From Micromonospora polyrhachis (GTDB taxonomy: Bacteria > Actinomycetota > Actinomycetes > Mycobacteriales > Micromonosporaceae), in contig NZ_JACHJW010000001.1 of assembly GCF_014203835.1 (NCBI RefSeq), positions 682,001 through 746,000 of the forward strand: a stretch of DNA of 64,000 nucleotides, read 5' to 3'. Both the position numbers and the translations under genes were made by a program. A model generated the notes under the pieces. That model was not told where the DNA came from. It saw only the letters and a program-made list of their open reading frames with translations, and searched no databases. Shown piece by piece: positions 42,710 to 51,193 of this stretch (position 1 is its first letter; the number at the start of each line of letters is the position of its first letter).

Positions 42710-43693
42710 CTACTCGTCGAAACCCTCGTCGCCGCCGTCGTCGTCGAACATGCCGTCCATCATCTCCCCGGCGATCATGCCGCCGGCAAAGCCGAGCGCG
42801 GCACCGCCGACAACGGCACCCATGCCGGGCCCCCGGCCGCGCCCACCGTGGTGTCCCTGGTGGCCGTGGAAGGACGGAGCGCCGTGGTGGAACTGGTTGC
42901 CGGGATGGAACTGGTTGCCGTAGTGGGTGACCATCTGGCTGATCCAACCGTCGACCAGCCGGGTCCAGTCGACCTGGTCGACGTTGGCGTGCTCGACGAC
43001 GTACCGGCCGAAGGTGTCGTGGCTGCCGCCGAACATCCCGCCCCGCCGGTCGCACTCGATGACCACGTCGACGGTGTGCGGGTTGGTGACGAAGGTGACC
43101 TCGACCTCCTTGATCGCGTGCGCGTACTGCGGCGCGGCGAAGAACTCGATCTCCTGGTAGAAGGGCAGCGTCTGCCGTACGCCCCGGATGTGCCCACGCT
43201 CCACGTCGGCCTTCTTGAACTGGAAGCCGAGCCGGGAGAACGCCTCCAGGATCTTCTCGTGCACCGGCAGCGGGTGCACGGAGACCAGATCGAGGTCGCT
43301 CTTGTCCACCGCGCGGGCCACCGCCAACTCGGTACGCAGACCCATGGTCATGCCGCGCAGGCGCTGGCCGTAGACGTCGGTGATCGGCGTCTCCCACGGA
43401 ACCGGCAACTGGAACGGGATGGACATCTGCTGGCCCGGGGCCAGCTGCATCGCACCAGCCACCGGCATCCGGTGGAATTCCATCACCCCGGTGTACTCGC
43501 TGCCACCACCCTCGACCTCGACCTGGGTCACCAACGCCAGGCTGATCTGTTCGATCCGGGCCTCGGTCTCGCCGCCACGCAGGTTGACGTGTCCATCGAG
43601 GAAAAGCCCCGGCCGGGTGTTCGGGTTGGACAGCACGGTGTCCACGGTCGGGCCACCAACCCCGAACGCACTCAACATCTTCTTGAAGACCAT
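42710..43693 (-). CDS. Spo0M-like sporulation-control protein
   Basis: 327 residues. The arrestin-like N-terminal part begins MVFKKMLSAFGVGGPTVDTVL and continues with GLFLDGHVNLRGGETEARIEQISLALV, VPWETPITDVYGQRLRGMTMGLRTELAVARAVDKSDLD, HPLPVHEKILEAFSRLGFQFKKADVE, the Spo0M signature order. The C-terminal tail is a His/Gly-rich stretch (FHPGNQFHHGAPSFHGHQGHHGG) followed by a Gly/Met membrane-like segment and an acidic end (DDDGGDEGFDE). In Bacillus Spo0M affects sporulation and cell division; its role in actinobacteria is less clear. ATG 43693 with GGGAG upstream. Monocistronic. Confidence 0.9.
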   Translation of the reverse strand: MVFKKMLSAFGVGGPTVDTVLSNPNTRPGLFLDGHVNLRGGETEARIEQISLALVTQVEVEGGGSEYTGVMEFHRMPVAGAMQLAPGQQMSIPFQLPVPWETPITDVYGQRLRGMTMGLRTELAVARAVDKSDLDLVSVHPLPVHEKILEAFSRLGFQFKKADVERGHIRGVRQTLPFYQEIEFFAAPQYAHAIKEVEVTFVTNPHTVDVVIECDRRGGMFGGSHDTFGRYVVEHANVDQVDWTRLVDGWISQMVTHYGNQFHPGNQFHHGAPSFHGHQGHHGGRGRGPGMGAVVGGAALGFAGGMIAGEMMDGMFDDDGGDEGFDE

Positions 43694-43846
43694 CGGGTTA
43701 CTCCCTGTAGCGGGCGCTGGTTGCGCGACGAACTCCGGGCGGTAGCGTCCATGACAGAGCGACACACCTCGGGCGAACCCTACCGATCGGAGCTGAGAGG
43801 TCGCTGAAGGCACCGACACCGCCGTCGACCAGCGTACGAGCAACCG

Positions 43847-43879
43847 GAAGGGCGGGTCGGGGTGCCCGACCCGCCCTTC
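43847..43879 (-). terminator. Terminator after the secreted protease
   Basis: GAAGGGCGGGTCGGG (43847-43861) and its perfect complement at 43865-43879, 15-bp stem and 3-nt loop, 11 bp past the protease stop on the minus strand. Confidence 0.85.
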
Positions 43880-43890
43880 GATCACCTGAT

Positions 43891-44865
43891 TCAGGCCGCA
43901 GCCTTCCAGGCCTGCAGGTTGTTGAACCGCGCCTCGGTGATCCGAGTGGCGTGGTTGTAGGTGTTGTGCGGATATGCGTCGTGCGGGAAACCGTAGGCGT
44001 GAATCGCCATCGAGCAGTAGCCGACACAGAAGGAACTACCGGCTGCACGGTTCTGGTAGACCGCACTTCCGCTCATTCCGCCAATGGTGTCGTTGGTGTA
44101 GAAGATCTGATTAGTCTGGCTGACCGCGACCGTGCGGGAAACCGAATCCCCCCGCCATTGCTGACCAAAGGGCTTGTCGCCCGGGTAGCCATTGATCAGG
44201 GTGCTGGTGCCGGCCAGGCTCGCCGACTGCCACCAGTATCCGAACCAGCCCGTGGTGTTGCCGATGGTGCAGTTCAGCTTGAGCGCACCGTAGTCGAACT
44301 CCTCGTTACCATCGGTCGTCCAGCCGGTCACCGAGTGCATCCGGCGAACGGTGCACGAGCCGTACGGGGTGGACGAGCCGTCCCGGCCCGGCCAGACCGC
44401 CAGACCGCTGTACCAGGAACCGCTGCTACCGCCACTGTGCACGCAGTGACCTGCCGTGGCGACGATGTCCGGCCCGTAGAGCCAGCCGGTGCAGTGAGCC
44501 GCGCCGTTGCGGGTGATCTGCACGACCGCCCGAGCCGGGAACGACGTCGCCGGACTGATCCGGATCCGGTTGTCCGGACCGTAGATCGACTCGATGCCGA
44601 TCGCCGTGTTGGACGCGCCACTCGGCGCGGTCGCGTTCGGGTCGAGCACCTTGCCGTTACCAGCGAAGCTGGACTCCCCCCGGACCGAGGCGCGCGCCGC
44701 CACCGAGACGTTGACGCCGTCGCTGGCCGTCGGCGCCTCCGGACGGGCCGACGGCTTCGCCGCGCTGGCCGGAGCCGTCGCACCGGCCAGCGCCGCCGTC
44801 GACAGCAACAGGGCCGCCGCCAGGCTACGCAGCCCGACCCGCCCTATTCCTCTTCGTACGTACAT
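43891..44865 (-). CDS. Secreted trypsin-like serine protease (glutamyl endopeptidase type)
   Basis: 324 residues. A signal peptide (RRGIGRVGLRSLAAALLLSTAALAGATAPASA) and a propeptide of about 70 residues precede an S1B-like domain. The triad is His in DIVATAGHCVHS, Asp in EEFDYGALKLNC and Ser in GGMSGSAVY. YGSCTVRR and NGYPGDK fit glutamyl endopeptidases of the GluV8/BIGEP type. Likely secreted to degrade extracellular protein. ATG 44865 with GGAGGGGAA upstream; an upstream in-frame ATG at 44925 would add a non-signal sequence. Confidence 0.92.
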   Translation of the reverse strand: MYVRRGIGRVGLRSLAAALLLSTAALAGATAPASAAKPSARPEAPTASDGVNVSVAARASVRGESSFAGNGKVLDPNATAPSGASNTAIGIESIYGPDNRIRISPATSFPARAVVQITRNGAAHCTGWLYGPDIVATAGHCVHSGGSSGSWYSGLAVWPGRDGSSTPYGSCTVRRMHSVTGWTTDGNEEFDYGALKLNCTIGNTTGWFGYWWQSASLAGTSTLINGYPGDKPFGQQWRGDSVSRTVAVSQTNQIFYTNDTIGGMSGSAVYQNRAAGSSFCVGYCSMAIHAYGFPHDAYPHNTYNHATRITEARFNNLQAWKAAA

Positions 44866-45224
44866 CGGGTATTCCCCTCCCCTTCTCCGCGCGTGTCCAC
44901 AGCGGCACGGCGGAATTCCGGCCACAGCCGCCCCGGCGTGACCGGATAATCGTGGTGATGTGATCTCCCCCGGCAGTCCGACGACGTCCGACTGCTCACG
45001 TCGACCACTTTAGAGGCCGAGACTCCAATCCGGAACAACCGTCGATGACAACCGCCAGACAATTGCCTGTCCGATGCGCGACATTGTCCCCGCGTTTTGA
45101 TTAGGAGACAGATTCACCTAAATGCGATTGCGCATTTGTTTGATATTCGCCGGCCGGGCGTCGCTCACCGCGCTGCCCGGTGGCCGAGTGGCCCAGCCAC
45201 CGGGCAGCCTTGCTGTCCGCGTCG
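44866..45224. other. Intergenic region between protease and mannanase
   Basis: 359 bp with no gene. It contains the protease promoter, the mannanase terminator (45172-45208), and an AT-rich hairpin AAATGCG (45120-45126) / CGCATTT (45131-45137) with a 4-nt loop, which may be an operator or a second terminator. Confidence 0.55.
45172..45208 (-). terminator. Terminator after the mannanase
   Basis: GCTGCCCGGTGGC (45172-45184) and its perfect complement at 45196-45208, loop of 11 nt, 16 bp past the mannanase stop. Confidence 0.8.
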
Positions 45225-46580
45225 TCAACTGGCGACACAGCGGAGGACCGGCACGGTGTTGGCTCCCTGCCAGACCCCGAGGAAGCCGAAGGTCGTACTC
45301 GCCCCGGCAGCCAGACCTCCGTTGTAGGCGAGGTTCCGCGCGGTGACGCTCGGCCCGGCACCGGTCGCCGTCGCGTTCCACACCTGGCTGATCGTCTGTC
45401 CGTCGGCGTACGTCCAGCTGACCGTCCAGCCGCTGATCGGCGTACCGCCCGCGGTCACCCGCACCTCCCCCTGGAAACCACCGGGCCACTGGTTGCCGAT
45501 CGAGTAGGTGGCGACGCAGCTTCCCGGGCCCGGGGGCGGGGTGGTCGGCCCGACGGTCGGCGAAACGGTCGGCGACGCGGTGGGGATGGGACTGCCGTAG
45601 ACCGTCGCCTCCCGAGCGGTCTGACGAATACCGTCGACACCGTCGATGATCCGCTGCCCCCAACCGGTCAACCGGGTGACGTCGAAGTCGGCGACCATGT
45701 CGAGGTATTCGACCCCGCCCCCGTTGCCGCTCCACGACCAGCCGAGATAGCCGATGCCGTTGGCCTGGCTGTACGCCATGATGGTGGCCTCGTCCGGGTC
45801 GCCGTCGGAGTGGTTGTGGCCGAACTCCCCGACCACGATCGGCAGCCGGGCGGCCCGGAACCGGCCGAGATAGTCGGTGATCTCGGCGGCGGTGTCGAAG
45901 ACGCCGTACATGTGGATGGCGAAGAGGGTGTTGCGGTCGGGGTCACTGGCGAACACCGACGTCGCGTTGTCGCGCATGGTGAACGACCAGTCCTGCCCCC
46001 AGTTGGGTGCGTCCACCATGAGGGTGTGCGCGAACCCGGCAGCACGTAACCGCTGGATCGCGCGCGAGGTGTCGGCGGCCCAGCCGCCGTAGTTCTGGTT
46101 TCCGTACGGTTCGTTGCCGATGTTGACGATGACGTACGGCTCCTGACCGGTGAGTGCGCTGGCGACGCTGAGCCAGTAGTCGACCGCCCGGTCCAGGGCG
46201 ATCGCACCGCCCTGTTCGCCGTACCCGGTGGTGTCGTGCACCTCCAGGACGCAGATGAGCCGGTTCTGTCGACACAGCGCGACAACGTTCGCCACGTCGG
46301 CGGCATCATTCCTGGTCCACCGGTCACCGCTGCTCAACACCACCCGGACGGTGTTCGCACCCACCGACTTGATGTCGGCGAAGGCACCGGTCCGGCCGGG
46401 GTACCAGGTATGCGCGTGGGAGACGCCGCGCATGACGAACTCGACGCCGTTGGCGTCGTACAGCCGTCCCTCGGCGACGTGGAAGCCGGTCGCCGCCTGC
46501 GCGGACCGTGGCGTGACGACGAGCACGGCGAGGACGAGGGCGGCCAGCGCCGCCGCGATGGTGGGAAGTCTGGTTTTCAT
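45225..46580 (-). CDS. Secreted GH5_8 endo-beta-1,4-mannanase with CBM2
   Basis: 451 residues. The signal peptide ends SAQA-ATGF. The catalytic domain (about 30-335) follows the Streptomyces ManA pattern: FVMRGVSHAHTWYPGRT, GANTVRVVLSSGDRW, LEVHDTTGYG, NIGNEPYGN (acid/base Glu), MVDAPNWGQDWSF, HMYGVFDTAAEI, VVGEFGHNHSDG (nucleophile Glu) and WSWSGNGGGVEYLD. A Thr/Pro linker leads to a C-terminal family 2 cellulose-binding module (about 355-451). It cuts mannans in plant cell walls. ATG 46580 with GAGGTAGG upstream. No CebR box; a different inverted repeat lies upstream. Confidence 0.95.
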   Translation of the reverse strand: MKTRLPTIAAALAALVLAVLVVTPRSAQAATGFHVAEGRLYDANGVEFVMRGVSHAHTWYPGRTGAFADIKSVGANTVRVVLSSGDRWTRNDAADVANVVALCRQNRLICVLEVHDTTGYGEQGGAIALDRAVDYWLSVASALTGQEPYVIVNIGNEPYGNQNYGGWAADTSRAIQRLRAAGFAHTLMVDAPNWGQDWSFTMRDNATSVFASDPDRNTLFAIHMYGVFDTAAEITDYLGRFRAARLPIVVGEFGHNHSDGDPDEATIMAYSQANGIGYLGWSWSGNGGGVEYLDMVADFDVTRLTGWGQRIIDGVDGIRQTAREATVYGSPIPTASPTVSPTVGPTTPPPGPGSCVATYSIGNQWPGGFQGEVRVTAGGTPISGWTVSWTYADGQTISQVWNATATGAGPSVTARNLAYNGGLAAGASTTFGFLGVWQGANTVPVLRCVAS

Positions 46581-46598
46581 GACCTACCTCAGGGTGGG

Positions 46599-46615
46599 GA
46601 CCCCATGACGGGGTC
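46599..46615. promoter_or_regulatory. Inverted repeat upstream of the mannanase
   Basis: GACCCC (46599-46604) / GGGGTC (46610-46615) with 5-nt spacer, 18 bp upstream of the mannanase ATG. It may be an operator for a mannan-responsive regulator or a leader hairpin; no family can be named. Confidence 0.4.
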
Positions 46616-46752
46616 GACCGTGTGTGGAGATCGGCGGCTGTAGCCCGACAGCCACCACCCGGCTCCCTGTGGTACGCGACGACCAGAGTATTGACGTATA
46701 CGAATTCCGACAAGACCGTCCCGCCACTCGCTGTGGTCGGGGCGCACGCGTG

Positions 46753-46785
46753 GTGCGGCCGGACGCGGATGCCACCCGGCCGCAC
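46753..46785 (-). terminator. Terminator after clpP
   Basis: GTGCGGCCGG (46753-46762) / CCGGCCGCAC (46776-46785), perfect 10-bp stem, loop 13 nt, 9 bp past the clpP stop on the minus strand. Confidence 0.7.
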
Positions 46786-46794
46786 CCGGTGCGA

Positions 46795-47406
46795 TCAGGC
46801 AGTGGTGCGCGCCGACGGGACCTGGCCGGCGTTCGCGATCACGTGATCGATCATCCCGTACGCCTTCGCCTGCTCTGCCGTGAACCACCGGTCCCGGTCG
46901 GAGTCCCGCTCGATCTCCTCGACGGTGCGGCCGGTGTGCTGGGCCAACAGCTCGTACGACGTGCGCTTCACGTACTGCATGTTCTCCACCTGGATGGCGA
47001 TGTCCGCAGCCGTCCCCCCGAATCCACCGGCGAGTTGGTGCATCATGATCTGCGCATGCGGCAACGCGTAGCGCTTGCCGGGGGTCCCGGTGCAGAGCAG
47101 GAACTGCCCCATGGATCCGGCGAGCCCGATGGCGATGGTCGCGACGTCGTTGGGGATGAACCGCATGGTGTCGTAGATGGCCATGCCGGCGCTGATCGAG
47201 CCACCCGGCGAGTTGATGTAGAGCTGGATGTCCCGCTCGCTGTCCGCCGCCGACAGCAGCAGCATCTGGGCGCAGATCATGTTGGCGGAGGCGTCGTCGA
47301 CCTCGGTGCCGAGAAAGATGATGCGTTCCCGGAGTAACCGATCGAACACCTGGGCGCCGAGTGATGCCTGATCCGACGGTTGTGTCTGACTTCCACGATT
47401 GTTCAC
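46795..47406 (-). CDS. clpP: ATP-dependent Clp protease proteolytic subunit
   Basis: 203 residues. The serine-protease triad is Ser in [11 protein letters not shown], His in [10 protein letters not shown] and Asp in [20 protein letters not shown]; the handle region [16 protein letters not shown] and C-terminal half are standard. It lacks a clpX or second clpP neighbour; the GQFLL and [15 protein letters not shown] wording is closest to ClpP3-type subunits of actinobacteria, which may assemble with another ClpP encoded elsewhere. GTG start at 47406 has AGGAGG 8 nt upstream, better than the GTG at 47412. A long palindrome lies upstream. Confidence 0.93.
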   Translation of the reverse strand: MNNRGSQTQPSDQASLGAQVFDRLLRERIIFLGTEVDDASANMICAQMLLLSAADSERDIQLYINSPGGSISAGMAIYDTMRFIPNDVATIAIGLAGSMGQFLLCTGTPGKRYALPHAQIMMHQLAGGFGGTAADIAIQVENMQYVKRTSYELLAQHTGRTVEEIERDSDRDRWFTAEQAKAYGMIDHVIANAGQVPSARTTA

Positions 47407-47412
47407 TGGCAC

Positions 47413-47779
47413 GTCCTCCTGTAGCGCTTACGCCGGGGCCCGGCCGTTCTGTCGGTATGCCTGCCCCGCCGGTACCGGTCCGCATCCGGCTGCCACAGTC
47501 GATCTTCGCGCCCGCCGACAGCGGAGCTGCCGGCTTCTGCTGTCGGCGGATACGCCGACAGCAGAAGCGCCGCGCCACCGGTCGGCGCCATCGCGACGCC
47601 GGAACAGGCCCGTGGCTGCCGCACACCCACCTGGCGATCACGCGCCTACCTGGCTGATTGGGCCGCCTCGGCCACCGAGTAGGTTCTGGGGAATGATGTC
47701 GCTGTCGCCCTCCGCCCGCCTGGAACTCGTAGCAAGTCCTAAAGGGACTGCCACCTCCTTCGCCTAGGGGTCGACCATC
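47413..47779. other. Divergent clpP - alr promoter region
   Basis: 367 bp with no gene. It holds the 16-bp-arm palindrome at 47533-47568 and, near alr, a small inverted repeat AGTCC (47735-47739) / GGACT (47745-47749). Confidence 0.6.
47533..47568. promoter_or_regulatory. 36-bp palindromic element upstream of clpP
   Basis: GCTTCTGCTGTCGGCG (47533-47548) and its exact complement (47553-47568) around GATA, 127 bp upstream of the clpP start. Each arm region contains a sequence close to TCTGCC-N3-GGCAGA, the PopR site I recall from the Streptomyces clpP3P4 promoter: TCTGCTGTCGGCGGA and, overlapping the other arm, TACGCCGACAGCAGA, each with two mismatches. It could bind a PopR-like activator or form a hairpin. 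Confidence 0.55.
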
Positions 47780-48958
47780 ATGATCAAGTATGGCGAGGTA
47801 GCGCCGTCACCACCGCTCGCGGAAGCCGTCGTCGACCTCGACGCGATCGCCCACAACACCCGACTGTTGGCCGGTCACACCGACAGCCCCATGCTGGCGG
47901 TGGTGAAGGCCGACGCGTTCGGGCACGGCTTCGAGGCGGTGACGCGTACCGTCCTGGCCGCCGGCGCGACCTGGTTGGGGGTGACCTCCCGGGCCGAGGC
48001 GCTCGCGACGCGGGCTGCCGGATTCACCGCCCCCATCCTGAGCTGGCTACACGCCCCGGACGAGGACTTCGCACCTGTCGTGGCCGCCGACATCGACCTC
48101 TCCGCCGCCTCCACCGAACACCTGACGGGTATCGCCGCTGGTGCGCGCCGCGCCGGCAGTCCAGCCAAGGTGCACCTCAAGGTGGATACCGGGCTCTCCC
48201 GCAGTGGCGCGACCGACCGACACTGGCCGGAACTGGTCGAACTGGCCCGGTCACTCGAGGTGGCCGGTCTGCTGACCGTTCGCGGAGTCTGGTCCCACCT
48301 GGCCAACGGTGAACACCCCGAACACCCGAGCATCGCCGCCCAACTCCACGCCTTTCACCGGGCCCTGCGGCTCGCCCGCGACGCCGGCCTGACCCCGACC
48401 CTGGTGCACCTGGCGAACTCCGCCGCACTGGTCGGCATACCGGAGGCGCACTTCGACCTGGTTCGACCCGGTATCGCCCTGTACGGGCCGGAACCGGTAC
48501 CGGAGCGCACCATCGGCCTGCGGGCGGCGATGACCCTCCGTACCCGGGTCATCCTGGTCAAGCGGGTGGCCGCCGGCACCGGAGTCTCCTACGGCCACGA
48601 CTACACCACCACGGACGAGACCACGCTGGCACTGGTGCCGATCGGTTTCGCCGACGGAGTGCCGCGCTGCGCCGGTAGTCAGGCCGAGGTCTGGATCCGT
48701 GGCCGGCGGTGCCCGATCGCCGGCCGGGTGGCCATGGACCAGTTCGTCGTCGACGTGGGCGACCTGCCGGTCCGAACCGGCGACGAGGTGCTGGTGTTCG
48801 GCGACGGTGGCCGAGGTGAACCCACCGTCGACGACTGGGCCCGGTGGGCCGGGACGAACCCGCACGAGATCTTCACTGGAATCGGCGCCCGGGTGTCCCG
48901 GCGATACCTGCCGGTGCGCTCCAGGCACACCACCGAACGGGAGCACGTCAATGCCTGA
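47780..48958 (+). CDS. alr: Alanine racemase
   Basis: 392 residues. The PLP lysine is in AVVKADAFGHG, the catalytic Tyr in GVSYGHDYTT, and RPGIALYGPEP plus RVAMDQFVVDVGD are conserved. It interconverts L- and D-alanine for peptidoglycan. ATG 47780. Its last 8 bp overlap the start of the following D-Ala-D-Ala ligase gene, so both are made together. Most actinomycetes keep their main alr elsewhere (near tsaE), so this may be a second, dedicated copy. Confidence 0.93.
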   Translation: MIKYGEVAPSPPLAEAVVDLDAIAHNTRLLAGHTDSPMLAVVKADAFGHGFEAVTRTVLAAGATWLGVTSRAEALATRAAGFTAPILSWLHAPDEDFAPVVAADIDLSAASTEHLTGIAAGARRAGSPAKVHLKVDTGLSRSGATDRHWPELVELARSLEVAGLLTVRGVWSHLANGEHPEHPSIAAQLHAFHRALRLARDAGLTPTLVHLANSAALVGIPEAHFDLVRPGIALYGPEPVPERTIGLRAAMTLRTRVILVKRVAAGTGVSYGHDYTTTDETTLALVPIGFADGVPRCAGSQAEVWIRGRRCPIAGRVAMDQFVVDVGDLPVRTGDEVLVFGDGGRGEPTVDDWARWAGTNPHEIFTGIGARVSRRYLPVRSRHTTEREHVNA

Positions 48959-49976
48959 AACCACCATCCGGATCGCGGTAGTCCACGGCGGGCGCAGTGG
49001 CGAGCACGAGGTCTCCCGAAAGTCGGCGACCAGCATTCTGTCCCATCTGGACAAGGAGCGGTACGACGCGCTTCCGGTGCTGATCACGGAATCCGGTGGC
49101 TGGCAGTTCGACACCGACGAACCGGTCGACGTCCTGAACGCCGTCGACCGGCTACGGGACTTCGACGTCATCTTCCCCGCCCTGCACGGCCCGTACGGCG
49201 AGGACGGCACGTTGCAGGCGGTGCTGGAGATGACCGGTGTGCCGTACGTCGGAAACGGGGTGCTGGCCAGTGCGGTCGGCATGGACAAGGAGTTCACCAA
49301 GAAGCTGCTGGCCGCCGAGGACCTGCCCGTCTCCGACGCGGTGGTACTCCGCCCCGAGGTGGACCTACCGGCGGAGGCGGACGTACAGCGGCTCGGTCTG
49401 CCGGTCTTCGTCAAGCCCGCCCGAGCCGGATCCAGCCTGGGAGTGTCCCGGGTCGACCGGTGGGAGGACCTGCCCGCGGCGATCGCCCTGGCTCGGGAGA
49501 GCGATCCCAAGGTGCTCATCGAGGAGGCGGTAATCGGTCGCGAGATCGACCTGGCGGTACTGGAGCACCCGGACGGCCGGCTCACCGTCGGTCCGCCACT
49601 GGAGATCCGGGTGGCCAGCGGACGGCCGTTCTTCGACTACAACGCCAAGTACGGCGAGAACGGCGCGATCTTCGACATCCCCGCAGCGCTGGACCCGACG
49701 ATCGACGCGCAGCTGGCCGACCTGGCGCTGCGCGTGTTCCAGGCCCTGGGCTGCGCCGGCCTGGCCCGCATCGACTTCTTCCTGAGGGATGGGAAGACGC
49801 CCGTGGTCAACGAGATCAACACGTTCCCCGGGTTCACCTCGTTGTCGCAGTACCCGCAGATCTGGCAGACCGCCGGGCTCGGCTATCCGCAACTGCTGGA
49901 CATCCTGATAGAAACCGCGATCACCAGCTACGCCCACCGGCGACACCAGGCCGACGATCCGGCCCCGATCAGTTGA
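48951..49976 (+). CDS. ddl: D-alanine--D-alanine ligase
   Basis: 341 residues, ATP-grasp fold. HGGRSGEHEVSRKSA, FPALHGPYGEDGTLQ, FVKPARAGSSLGVSRV, ASGRPFFDYNAKYGE and NEINTFPGFTSLSQYP follow the family order. The omega-loop Tyr of NAKY is that of D-Ala-D-Ala ligases rather than the His of VanA-type D-Ala-D-Lac ligases, so normal dipeptide is the expected product. ATG 48951 overlaps alr by 8 bp. Confidence 0.94.
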   Translation: MPETTIRIAVVHGGRSGEHEVSRKSATSILSHLDKERYDALPVLITESGGWQFDTDEPVDVLNAVDRLRDFDVIFPALHGPYGEDGTLQAVLEMTGVPYVGNGVLASAVGMDKEFTKKLLAAEDLPVSDAVVLRPEVDLPAEADVQRLGLPVFVKPARAGSSLGVSRVDRWEDLPAAIALARESDPKVLIEEAVIGREIDLAVLEHPDGRLTVGPPLEIRVASGRPFFDYNAKYGENGAIFDIPAALDPTIDAQLADLALRVFQALGCAGLARIDFFLRDGKTPVVNEINTFPGFTSLSQYPQIWQTAGLGYPQLLDILIETAITSYAHRRHQADDPAPIS

Positions 49977-50012
49977 CGGTCCTCGTACGGGACCGACCAA
50001 TCCCGTACCGGC

Positions 50013-50120
50013 GTCGGACCGACCGGCCCACGCTCCGGGGTCGGACCGACCGGCCTACGCTCCGGGGTCGGACCGACCGGCCTACGCTTCAGGGTCGGAC
50101 CGACCGGCCCTCGCACCGGA
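50013..50120. repeat. 27-bp tandem repeat at the end of the lipid kinase gene
   Basis: Four units (50013-50039, 50040-50066, 50067-50093, 50094-50120) of consensus GTCGGACCGACCGGCCTACGCTCCGGG, preceded by a half-degenerate copy at 49990. The array straddles the stop codon of the diacylglycerol-kinase-like gene (50082) and the space after ddl. Confidence 0.92.
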
Positions 50121-51104
50121 ACCGGGCCAGCCGACCTCCTCCATGAAGCGGAACCGAGCGAGCACGTCCCATGGTCGGTCCGTCCCGCGGGCGGGCTGGG
50201 GCACACAGAGCCACAGGGCGAGCGGCTGCACCTTCACCCGCAGGGTGCGGCCCGGTTCGATCACGTCCCCGTCCAACTCGCGCGGTTGGGCCCGGTTGCT
50301 GGTCACCTCCACCCGCCGGCCCCGGAACACCTCCATCCGGGGCACCCGGGTCCGCCGGAACAGCACCGCCCAACCGAGCGACAGCCAGTGCCCGATGGTG
50401 CGCGGGGTCAGCACCGCCACATCCAGGAAACCGTCGTCCGGTTCGGCTGCGGTCAGCAGTCGTACGCCGCCCTGGAGCCGTCCGACGTTGGCCACCAGCA
50501 CGGTGCGCGCCCGACGACGTACCGGGGGTTGGCCGTCGATCCGGATCGACACCCGCATGGGTCGGTCCCGCAGGTGGCGGACACCCCCGACCAGGTAGGC
50601 CGGCCAACCGATCCGCGCCTTGGTCGACTCCGAGGTGGATTTGAGCAGCTGTGCGTCGAAGCCCATCCCGGCCATGACGGTGAAGAACCGGCCCTCGATC
50701 ACTCCCACGTCGATCTGCCGCCGGACTCCGGCCATCGCCGCTTCGATGTTGGCGCTGAGGTCGCTGGGAAGGCCGAGGTTGGCGGCGAGCAGATTGCCCG
50801 TCCCGCAGGGCAGGATGGCCATGGCGACGTCGGTGCCGACCAGGGCGCTGACGCACGACATGATCGTGCCATCGCCACCGCAGACGAAGACGACCTCGGC
50901 ACCCGCCTCGATCGCCTGGCGGGTCTGGCCCTCTCCGGGGTCCTCCACCGTCGTCTCCAGCCAGAGCGGCGGCGGCCAGCCGGCTGCCGCGAGCATCCGG
51001 TTGATCTTTCGCCGCAGGGCGTCGAAGTCGACCGGTTTCACCGGATTGACCACGACAGCGGAGCGTGGTCCGCCTCGTCTGCTCGTATCGCCTAGCCCGT
51101 CCAC
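50082..51104 (-). CDS. Diacylglycerol kinase catalytic-domain lipid kinase
   Basis: 340 residues. VVVNPVKPVD starts the ATP-binding fold; VVFVCGGDGTIMSCVSALVGTDVAMAILPCGTGNLLAANLG carries the GGDGT motif and the downstream G-T-G-N loop. VMAGMGFDAQLLKST and the C-terminal ELDGDVIEPGRTLRV follow the DagK/YegS order. It phosphorylates diacylglycerol or a related lipid at the membrane. GTG start at 51104. Convergent with ddl; the terminal residues are encoded by the tandem repeat. Confidence 0.9.
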   Translation of the reverse strand: MDGLGDTSRRGGPRSAVVVNPVKPVDFDALRRKINRMLAAAGWPPPLWLETTVEDPGEGQTRQAIEAGAEVVFVCGGDGTIMSCVSALVGTDVAMAILPCGTGNLLAANLGLPSDLSANIEAAMAGVRRQIDVGVIEGRFFTVMAGMGFDAQLLKSTSESTKARIGWPAYLVGGVRHLRDRPMRVSIRIDGQPPVRRRARTVLVANVGRLQGGVRLLTAAEPDDGFLDVAVLTPRTIGHWLSLGWAVLFRRTRVPRMEVFRGRRVEVTSNRAQPRELDGDVIEPGRTLRVKVQPLALWLCVPQPARGTDRPWDVLARFRFMEEVGWPGSGARAGRSDPEA

Positions 51105-51139
51105 GGGCGCTAGTGTGCCGTACGCCGCCGCTGGCTGCG

Positions 51140-51193
51140 GTGTTAGGAAGGACCCCTTCCACGGTGGAAAGCGATAAGAAGGGCCTTCCTCAC
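51140..51193. repeat. GGAAGG/CCTTCC inverted-repeat element
   Basis: TTAGGAAGGACCCCTTCC near the left end and AAGAAGGGCCTTCCTCAC at the right end can pair over about 13 bp with a two-base bulge. I recall similar TTAGGAAGGGGCCCTTCC elements as repeated between genes in Micromonospora; a genome-wide search is needed to confirm. It lies between the lipid kinase start and the aldolase stop and may terminate the aldolase gene. Confidence 0.55.

Noticed and set aside
48951-49976. VanA-type D-Ala-D-Lac ligase
   Set aside because: The omega-loop has Tyr (NAKY) as in D-Ala-D-Ala ligases, and no vanH or vanX lies nearby.
50013-50120. CRISPR array
   Set aside because: The units are directly adjacent without spacers and cross a coding end; it is a simple tandem repeat.
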